A DNA stretch of 6,983 nucleotides from the NCBI GenBank assembly GCA_029941985.1, contig JAPYTV010000045.1, positions 1-6,983 on the forward strand. The letters run 5' to 3'. The notes under the pieces are model-generated. The model made no database searches and had not been told where the DNA came from. It saw only the letters and a program-made list of their open reading frames with translations. Position 1 is the stretch's first letter. Each line of letters begins with the position of its first letter. The translations under genes were made by a program, and so were the position numbers. Of this stretch, positions 1-5,589 are shown piece by piece. The DNA comes from Candidatus Pelagibacter sp. (GTDB lineage: Bacteria > Pseudomonadota > Alphaproteobacteria > Pelagibacterales > Pelagibacteraceae).

Positions 1-1
1 T

Positions 2-472
2 GAATTAAGAGATCTAAATGAAGAAGATCCAACCGAAATAGAAGCAAGCAAGCATAATCTTGCTTACATAAAACTAGATGGAAGTATAGGGTGTATGGTT
101 AATGGTGCGGGACTAGCAATGGCGACCATGGATATAATTAAATTATATGGAAAAGAACCTGCTAATTTTTTAGATGTGGGTGGAGGAGCCTCAAAAGAAA
201 AAGTTTCTGCAGCACTTAAAATAATTCTTTCAGACAAAAATGTTAAAGGTATTTTAATAAACATCTTCGGTGGGATAATGAGATGCGATGTACTTGCACA
301 AGGAGTTGTAGATGCGGCTAAAGAAATAAATATTAGTGTACCACTAGTGGTTAGATTGGCAGGTACAAACTTCAAAGAGGGAAAAGCAATTTTAGATAAT
401 TCAGGATTGAAATTAATTTCAGCAGAAAATTTAGATGATGCTGCTAAAAAAATAGTTGAGGCTATAAAATAA
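2..472 (+). CDS. sucC: Succinyl-CoA synthetase (ADP/GDP-forming) beta subunit, C-terminal part
   Basis: This is the 3' part of sucC, open from the left edge (first whole codon at base 2) to the TAA at 470-472. It gives 156 residues of a protein usually near 390. The beta chain binds the nucleotide and, with SucD, interconverts succinyl-CoA and succinate with ATP or GTP formation in the TCA cycle. The visible part covers the end of the ATP-grasp region and the CoA-ligase domain. Family-typical segments are LDGSIGCMVNGAGLAMATMD (fragment residues 25-44), EPANFLDVGGGA (52-63) and NIFGGIMRCD (87-96). They match the remembered E. coli SucC C-terminus almost residue for residue. The ATG at 95 is an internal methionine within the conserved NGAG segment, not a start. 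One base separates the stop from sucD, so the two subunits are probably translationally coupled. Nucleotide preference (ATP versus GTP) cannot be read because the N-terminal domain is missing. Confidence 0.97.
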   Translation, partial: ELRDLNEEDPTEIEASKHNLAYIKLDGSIGCMVNGAGLAMATMDIIKLYGKEPANFLDVGGGASKEKVSAALKIILSDKNVKGILINIFGGIMRCDVLAQGVVDAAKEINISVPLVVRLAGTNFKEGKAILDNSGLKLISAENLDDAAKKIVEAIK

Positions 473-473
473 A

Positions 474-1349
474 ATGTCTGTATTAATTAATAAAAAAACA
501 AAAGTTATCTGTCAAGGTTTTACTGGTAAGCACGGCACATTTCATTCCGAACAAGCAATAAAATATGGAACCAATCTAGTTGGGGGAGTTACTCCAAAAA
601 AAGGAGGGCAGAAACATTTGGATCGTCCAGTTTTTAATACTGTATCAGAAGCTAAAAAAGAAGTTGGTGCTGATGCAACGATGATTTATGTTCCTGCAAA
701 ATTTGCTGCAGCTGCAATAATTGAGGCTATCGAAGCTTCCATTGAACTTATAGTATGTATTACAGAAGGTATACCGATCCAAGACATGCTTAGAGTTAAA
801 AAAAAACTTAATGATTCAAAAAGTAGATTAATTGGACCAAATTGTCCGGGAATAATTACTCCAGATGAATGTAAAATTGGAATAATGCCAGCAAATATTC
901 ACAAAAAAGGCTCTGTTGGAATAGTTTCAAGATCAGGAACTCTAACTTATGAGGTAGTTGCACAAACAACTGAAAATGGATTGGGACAATCTACATGTAT
1001 TGGAATTGGTGGAGATCCAATTAACGGAACAAACTTTATTGACTGTTTAGATTTATTTTTGAATGATGATGAAACTAAATCTATTCTTATGATAGGTGAA
1101 ATTGGCGGGGTAGCAGAGGAAGAGGCGGCAGAATTTATAAAAAATCATAAAATACAAAAACCAATAGTTGGTTTTATAGCTGGAATAACAGCGCCAGCAG
1201 GAAGAAGAATGGGCCATGCAGGAGCTATAATTTCAGGTGGAAAAGGTGGTGCCGAAGATAAGATTAAAAAAATGAAAGAATGTGGTATTACTATTGCTAA
1301 ATCTCCTTCAGAGATAGGCAAAACATTATTTAATAAATTGTCTAATTGA
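474..1349 (+). CDS. sucD: Succinyl-CoA synthetase alpha subunit
   Basis: This is a complete 291-residue protein; the E. coli homologue has 289. The alpha chain binds CoA and carries the histidine that is transiently phosphorylated during succinyl-CoA to succinate conversion. An N-terminal Rossmann-type CoA-binding domain contains GFTGKHGTFHSEQ (residues 15-27) and GGVTPKKGG (37-45). The C-terminal ligase domain contains GPNCPG (121-126), SRSGTLTYE (152-160), GIGGDP (177-182) and the active-site segment GRRMGHAGAI (243-252). H248 is the expected phosphohistidine, equivalent to E. coli H246. The ATG at 474 lies one base after the sucC stop and gives the family-standard N-terminus (MSVLINKKTKVICQGFTG). 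The nearest purine-rich site is GAGG at 458-461, 12 bases upstream, which is longer than ideal spacing. Nothing looks truncated or foreign. Confidence 0.98.
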   Translation: MSVLINKKTKVICQGFTGKHGTFHSEQAIKYGTNLVGGVTPKKGGQKHLDRPVFNTVSEAKKEVGADATMIYVPAKFAAAAIIEAIEASIELIVCITEGIPIQDMLRVKKKLNDSKSRLIGPNCPGIITPDECKIGIMPANIHKKGSVGIVSRSGTLTYEVVAQTTENGLGQSTCIGIGGDPINGTNFIDCLDLFLNDDETKSILMIGEIGGVAEEEAAEFIKNHKIQKPIVGFIAGITAPAGRRMGHAGAIISGGKGGAEDKIKKMKECGITIAKSPSEIGKTLFNKLSN

Positions 1350-1352
1350 AAA

Positions 1353-1381
1353 ATACTTTTCTGATATTATATTAAAAGTAT
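1353..1381 (+). promoter_or_regulatory. Perfect 8-bp inverted repeat abutting the sucA start codon
   Basis: ATACTTTT at 1353-1360 is the exact reverse complement of AAAAGTAT at 1374-1381, with 13 bases between them. The right arm ends at the base before the sucA ATG. In RNA it could form an A/U-rich stem with one G-C pair, which is weak, and it would place the stem directly against the initiation codon. As DNA it could be a small dyad operator. It is not a convincing terminator, because no T-run follows and coding sequence begins at once. It occupies nearly all of the only gap longer than two bases in the window. Symmetry is seen directly; function is inferred, and A/T-rich sequence makes chance symmetry easier. 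Confidence 0.35.
1362..1370 (+). promoter_or_regulatory. Possible extended -10 promoter element upstream of sucA
   Basis: TGATATTAT fits the extended -10 pattern TGn followed by TATTAT, which is five of six to the sigma-70 consensus TATAAT. No well-spaced -35 box is present: TTGAAA at 1346-1351 is 13 bases away and TTGTCT at 1338-1343 is 21 bases away. If used, transcription would begin around 1376-1378, leaving only a few bases before the sucA ATG, so the transcript would be almost leaderless. In sequence this AT-rich such matches arise by chance, so the call is tentative. The element lies in the loop of the inverted repeat at 1353-1381. Confidence 0.2.
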
Positions 1382-4291
1382 ATGTCATCATCAAAAAATC
1401 TCGAATACGAAAAAACTTCATTCCTCAATAAATCTAATAGTGCCTTTATTGAGCAGATGTACTTAAAGTTTATTAATAAAGATTCCGATTTACCAGAAAG
1501 TTGGAGAAAATATTTTGAAGGAATTGGTGAAGAACTAGATGTTATTGTTAAAGAGATTAATGGACCGTCTTGGAGCCCAGCAAAAAACAAAATTGATATA
1601 GATGAAATTCAAAAAAGAATTGAAAAAAATGGAATAAACTTATCCAGCAAAGAAAGTATTGGTGAAATTAATCAAAAAGATTTAACTAAATCAAATAGTG
1701 ATTCAATAAAAGCTGTTGCATTAATTAGATCTTACAGACAAAGAGGACATTTGATAGCTAAGCTTGACCCATTAGGATTGTTGGAGTCAGAATATTTAGA
1801 TGAGCTTCATCCAGAGTCTTATGGATTCAAAAAAGAAGATTACAAAAAAAAAATTTATTTAGATGGAGTAATTAACAAAGAACATTCTAATATTCGTGAA
1901 ATTTTAAATTTTTTAAAAAAAACTTATTGTGGTCCAATAGGCTATGAATATATGCATATATCAAATCCAACAGAAAGAAAATGGTTTAGAGATAGAGTGG
2001 AAAAGTCTGAAGATGTTTTGCAATTCACAAAAAATGGAAAGAAAGCTATTTTAAATAAGCTAATTCAAGCAGAAGGTTTTGAGAAATTTTTACACACAAA
2101 ATATGTTGGAACAAAAAGATTTGGATTAGATGGCGGAGAAAGCTTAATTCCAGCCTTGGAACAAATAATAAAAATAGGTGGTCAATCCAATGTTAAAGAA
2201 GTTAAAATTGGAATGTCTCATAGAGGGAGACTTAATGTTTTGGCTAATGTTTTACAAAAATCATACAAAAAAATATTTAATGAATTTGCTGGAGAAATTA
2301 ACTTGTCATCTGAAGAAGGAGCTGGCGATGTTAAATATCATTTAGGAGCCTCTTCTAATAGAGAGTTTGGTGGTAATTCAGTTCATGTAAGTTTAACAGA
2401 TAATCCATCTCATTTAGAAGCTGTTAATCCAGTTGTTTTAGGTCAAACTAGAGCAAAGCAATTCTTTCATAAAGATAAAGAGAGAAAAAAAGTTATTCCA
2501 ATTTTAATCCACGGAGATGCTGCATTTGCTGGACAAGGAGTTGTATCAGAGTGTTTTGCTATGTCTGGTTTACCTGGTCATAATACTGGTGGAACAATTC
2601 ACATCATTATTAATAACCAAATAGGCTTTACAACAAGCCCAAGATTTGCGCGCTCATCCCCTTATCCATCTGATGTTGCTAAAATGGTAGACGCACCGAT
2701 ATTACATGTTAATGGAGATGATCCTGAAGCTGCAGTTTATGCAGCAAGAATAGCATCAGAATTTAGGTTAAAATTTAATAGAGATGTTGTAATTGATTTA
2801 ATTTGTTACAGAAGATTTGGTCATAATGAAGGTGATGAACCATCTTTTACTCAACCACTTATGTATAAAAAAATTAAATCTCATCCATCACCAGTAAAAG
2901 TTTATGGGAATAAATTAGTAAAAGAAAATACAATCTCTAATGATGACTTGATTGATTATATTAATAAATTTAAGAACTTGCTTGATGACCAATATAAAAA
3001 TGCAAAAAATTATAAACCAAAAATTGAATGGTTCGAAGGTACTTGGTCTGCATATAAACCTGAAAAAGGAAAAGATAAAAGAGGTGTAAGTGGCTCAGAT
3101 ATTAATAAACTTTTAAAAATATCTGAGAAAATTAATAGCACACCATCAGACCTAAATTTACACAAAACAATTATTAAAATATTAAACTTAAGAATGGAGT
3201 CAGTTAAAAAAGGCTCAGGTATAGATTGGTCAACAGCTGAGGCCTTAGCATTCGGGTCATTATTAGAGGAGGGGTACCCAGTCAGATTGGTTGGTCAAGA
3301 CTCAGGTAGAGGAACTTTTAGTCAGAGACATTCTGTTTTAAGAAATCAAATAGATAACTCTAGGTATATTCCTTTAAATAATATTTCAAATAAACAAAAA
3401 CAATTTGAGGTAGTAGATAGTTTTTTATCTGAGTTAGCTGTTCTCGGTTTTGAATATGGTTATAGTTTAGTAGAACCTAACACGCTTACAATTTGGGAGG
3501 CGCAATTTGGAGATTTTGCAAATGGAGCACAAGTTGTAATTGATCAATTTATTGCATCAGGAGAAAGAAAATGGTCTAGGGCATCTGGATTGGTAATGTT
3601 ACTACCTCATGGATATGAAGGCCAAGGTCCAGAACATTCATCAGCAAGATTAGAAAGGTTTTTACAAATGTGTTCAAATGATAATATGCAGGTGATGAAT
3701 TGCACTACTCCAGCAAATTATTTTCATGCCTTAAAACGACAAATGCACAGAGATTTTAGAAAACCATTGATTATGATGACACCTAAATCATTATTAAGAA
3801 ATAAATATTGTATTTCTAATCTAGAAGATTTTAGTAAAGATAATTCATTTCACAGAATACTGTGGGATCATGCAATAGATCCAAAAATTAGTGGATTTAT
3901 AAAATTAAAAAAAAGTTCAGAAATAAAAAAAGTAATCATGTGTTCTGGTAAAATTTATTTTGATTTACTAGAGGCTAGAGAAAAGTTAAAGAAAAATGAC
4001 GTGGTACTGTATAGAATTGAACAACTTTATCCTTTTCCAGCAAAAACTCTGGTTAAAGAACTAAAACCATACGCTAAAAAAGCAAAGTTTTATTGGTGCC
4101 AGGAAGAACCAAAAAATATGGGTGCATGGTTTTCAGTGAGAGATTATATACAATGGACATTAGAGACTATTAAAGCTAATAATGGGGAAATTTCTTATAT
4201 AGGAAGAAGTCCAGATGCGTCTCCTGCAACAGGATACGCGAAAAGGCATGTCTCTCAACAACAAGAAATTATTAACAAGGTTTTTAAATAA
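1382..4291 (+). CDS. sucA: 2-oxoglutarate dehydrogenase E1 component
   Basis: This is a complete 969-residue thiamine-diphosphate decarboxylase, slightly longer than E. coli SucA (933). It decarboxylates 2-oxoglutarate and succinylates the lipoyl group of SucB. Residues about 15-48 form the short N-terminal domain (NSAFIEQMYLKF, then PESWRKYFEG), which in this family helps bind the E2 core. Residues about 200-540 form the dehydrogenase domain, with FGLDGGESLIPALE (247-260), SHRGRLNVL (279-287) and the diphosphate/Mg site HGDAAFAGQG (377-386) through NNQIGFTT (411-418); D379 and N412 are the likely metal ligands. Residues about 610-800 form the transketolase-like pyrimidine domain, with GQDSGRGTFSQRH (638-650), WEAQFGDFANGAQ (705-717) and LPHGYEGQGPEHSSAR (741-756). 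The C-terminal domain holds the QEEP segment (907-910) and GRSPDASPATGYAKRH (941-956). The ATG at 1382 is preferred because it precedes the N-terminal domain. No Shine-Dalgarno sequence is visible before it. The stop lies two bases before sucB. Confidence 0.98.
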   Translation: MSSSKNLEYEKTSFLNKSNSAFIEQMYLKFINKDSDLPESWRKYFEGIGEELDVIVKEINGPSWSPAKNKIDIDEIQKRIEKNGINLSSKESIGEINQKDLTKSNSDSIKAVALIRSYRQRGHLIAKLDPLGLLESEYLDELHPESYGFKKEDYKKKIYLDGVINKEHSNIREILNFLKKTYCGPIGYEYMHISNPTERKWFRDRVEKSEDVLQFTKNGKKAILNKLIQAEGFEKFLHTKYVGTKRFGLDGGESLIPALEQIIKIGGQSNVKEVKIGMSHRGRLNVLANVLQKSYKKIFNEFAGEINLSSEEGAGDVKYHLGASSNREFGGNSVHVSLTDNPSHLEAVNPVVLGQTRAKQFFHKDKERKKVIPILIHGDAAFAGQGVVSECFAMSGLPGHNTGGTIHIIINNQIGFTTSPRFARSSPYPSDVAKMVDAPILHVNGDDPEAAVYAARIASEFRLKFNRDVVIDLICYRRFGHNEGDEPSFTQPLMYKKIKSHPSPVKVYGNKLVKENTISNDDLIDYINKFKNLLDDQYKNAKNYKPKIEWFEGTWSAYKPEKGKDKRGVSGSDINKLLKISEKINSTPSDLNLHKTIIKILNLRMESVKKGSGIDWSTAEALAFGSLLEEGYPVRLVGQDSGRGTFSQRHSVLRNQIDNSRYIPLNNISNKQKQFEVVDSFLSELAVLGFEYGYSLVEPNTLTIWEAQFGDFANGAQVVIDQFIASGERKWSRASGLVMLLPHGYEGQGPEHSSARLERFLQMCSNDNMQVMNCTTPANYFHALKRQMHRDFRKPLIMMTPKSLLRNKYCISNLEDFSKDNSFHRILWDHAIDPKISGFIKLKKSSEIKKVIMCSGKIYFDLLEAREKLKKNDVVLYRIEQLYPFPAKTLVKELKPYAKKAKFYWCQEEPKNMGAWFSVRDYIQWTLETIKANNGEISYIGRSPDASPATGYAKRHVSQQQEIINKVFK

Positions 4292-4293
4292 TA

Positions 4294-5586
4294 ATGAGTG
4301 AAAAAATTTTAGTACCAGTTTTAGGGGAAAGCATAACAGAGGCAACTGTTTCAAAATGGCTTAAAAACAAGGGTGATAGCGTTAAAGTTGATGAACCAAT
4401 TGTAGAACTAGAAACGGATAAAGTTAATCTAGAAGTCCCTTCACCTATTGATGGAGTCTTGTCTGAAATAAATTCTGAAAATGGATCTATTGTCGGGATA
4501 GGTGCTTTGCTTGGTTCTATTAGTCAAAATAGTGATTTTACATCAGAAAAAAAGGAACTTAAAAAAAATGAACCCGAAAAAGTAGAAAATAATGTTGTTA
4601 GTTTAGAAATTGAAAGAAGAGAGCCTAAAATTTTTGATGAGAAATTAACTTTGAATGTGCCTGCTGAAAAACCTTTAATATTAACTCAAGAAATTGAAAA
4701 AGAAGATTTTAATTTAAAGAAAAATAATAAAGAAACACTTTCTCCAGCAGTTAGAAAAATAGTTGTGGAAAATAAAATTGATTTACAAAAAGTTAGAGGA
4801 TCAGGAAAAGAAGGAAGAATACTAAAGGGTGATTTGATTAGTATAATGGGAGTAAACCCTCAACCATCAGAAAAAAAAATTAAATATGGTCAAGAAGAAA
4901 GAGTTAAAATGACCAGACTAAGACAGACTATTGCAAAAAGATTAAAACAAGCCCAAGAAAATGCTGCTCTGCTAACAACATTTAATGAAGTTGATATGGC
5001 AAGTATAATAGAGATAAGAAAAGAAAATCAGGAAGATTTTCAAAGTAAATATGGAATTAAATTAGGTTTTATGTCATTTTTTGTAAAAGCATGTGTTGTT
5101 GCTTTAAAGACTTTCCCCTCTGTTAATGCAGAGATTGAAGGAGATGAGATTATTTATAAAAATTATTACAATATAAGTTTTGCTGTTGGTACAGAAAAAG
5201 GTTTGGTTGTTCCTGTTTTAAGAAACGCAGACGAATTATCATTTGCCGATATTGAAAAAAATATAAAAGCTATATCTGAAAAAGCTAGAGATGGAAAATT
5301 AAGTATTGAAGATCTTCAGGGAGGAACTTTTACTATTAGTAATGGAGGAGTTTATGGATCAATGTTATCTACACCGATATTAAATTTACCTCAATCTGGC
5401 GTATTAGGAATGCACAATATAGTTGAAAGACCAGTAGCCATTAATGGAGAAATTAAAATTAGACCAATTATGTACCTGGCCTTATCTTATGATCATAGAA
5501 TTATAGATGGAAAAGAATCTGTTTCATTTTTAAAAATGGTAAAAGAAAACTTAGAAGATCCAAGAAGGTTATTTTTAGATATATAA
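4294..5586 (+). CDS. sucB: Dihydrolipoyllysine succinyltransferase, E2 component of 2-oxoglutarate dehydrogenase
   Basis: This is a complete 430-residue E2 core enzyme; E. coli SucB has about 405. It accepts the succinyl group from SucA on a lipoyl-lysine and transfers it to CoA. Domains in order are a single lipoyl domain at residues 1-76, a linker at about 78-147, a peripheral-subunit-binding domain at about 148-183 and the acyltransferase domain at about 200-430. The lipoyl domain carries ETDKVNLEV, with K43 as the lipoylated lysine. The subunit-binding domain has SPAVRKIVVENKIDLQKVRGSGKEGRILKGD. The catalytic domain has MTRLRQTIAKRL (206-217), GTEKGLVVPVLRNAD (299-313), GGTFTISNGGVYGS (343-356) and SYDHRIIDG (398-406), with H401 and D405 as catalytic residues. 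The linker is unusual: lysine and glutamate dominate, with four prolines and one alanine, where such linkers are commonly Ala/Pro-rich. The start is two bases after sucA. AAGG at 4277-4280 is 13 bases upstream, so re-initiation after sucA is likely. The MSEKILVPVLGESI N-terminus and the SYDHRIIDG motif favour SucB over a pyruvate-dehydrogenase E2. Confidence 0.97.
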   Translation: MSEKILVPVLGESITEATVSKWLKNKGDSVKVDEPIVELETDKVNLEVPSPIDGVLSEINSENGSIVGIGALLGSISQNSDFTSEKKELKKNEPEKVENNVVSLEIERREPKIFDEKLTLNVPAEKPLILTQEIEKEDFNLKKNNKETLSPAVRKIVVENKIDLQKVRGSGKEGRILKGDLISIMGVNPQPSEKKIKYGQEERVKMTRLRQTIAKRLKQAQENAALLTTFNEVDMASIIEIRKENQEDFQSKYGIKLGFMSFFVKACVVALKTFPSVNAEIEGDEIIYKNYYNISFAVGTEKGLVVPVLRNADELSFADIEKNIKAISEKARDGKLSIEDLQGGTFTISNGGVYGSMLSTPILNLPQSGVLGMHNIVERPVAINGEIKIRPIMYLALSYDHRIIDGKESVSFLKMVKENLEDPRRLFLDI

Positions 5587-5589
5587 ATG
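5563..5589 (+). promoter_or_regulatory. sucB/lpd junction: stop and start codons directly adjacent
   Basis: The sucB stop TAA (5584-5586) is followed at once by the lpd ATG (5587-5589). The only Shine-Dalgarno-like sequence is AGAAGG at 5563-5568, inside the last codons of sucB and 18 bases before the ATG, which is too far for normal use. The arrangement suggests that ribosomes finishing sucB re-initiate on lpd. That is an inference from spacing. The start itself is well supported because the FAD-binding strand begins within six residues. Confidence 0.5.

Noticed and set aside
64..375. Minus-strand open frame of 103 codons opposite sucC
   Set aside because: It lies wholly opposite a strongly conserved coding region, has no recognisable domain, and is the expected shadow of the real gene.
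95..472. A separate short gene starting at the ATG at 95
   Set aside because: The frame is open back to base 2 and the residues before the ATG (LNYxxLDGxIGC-like region) belong to SucC; the methionine is internal to a conserved motif.
1350..1381. Rho-independent terminator between sucD and sucA
   Set aside because: The stem has a single G-C pair per arm, and the right arm is followed by ATGTCATCATC rather than a T-run.
1372..1590. Minus-strand open frame of 72 codons opposite the start of sucA
   Set aside because: It is antisense to the conserved SucA N-terminal domain, with no start signal or family resemblance.
1909..1922. T6-A8 tract inside sucA as a hairpin or regulatory site
   Set aside because: It encodes an ordinary Phe-Leu-Lys-Lys segment in frame (NFLKKTYCG) and is expected from the base composition.
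4160..4354. Minus-strand open frame of 64 codons across the sucA/sucB junction
   Set aside because: It overlaps the conserved SucA C-terminus and the SucB lipoyl domain; its sequence looks like reverse translation noise.
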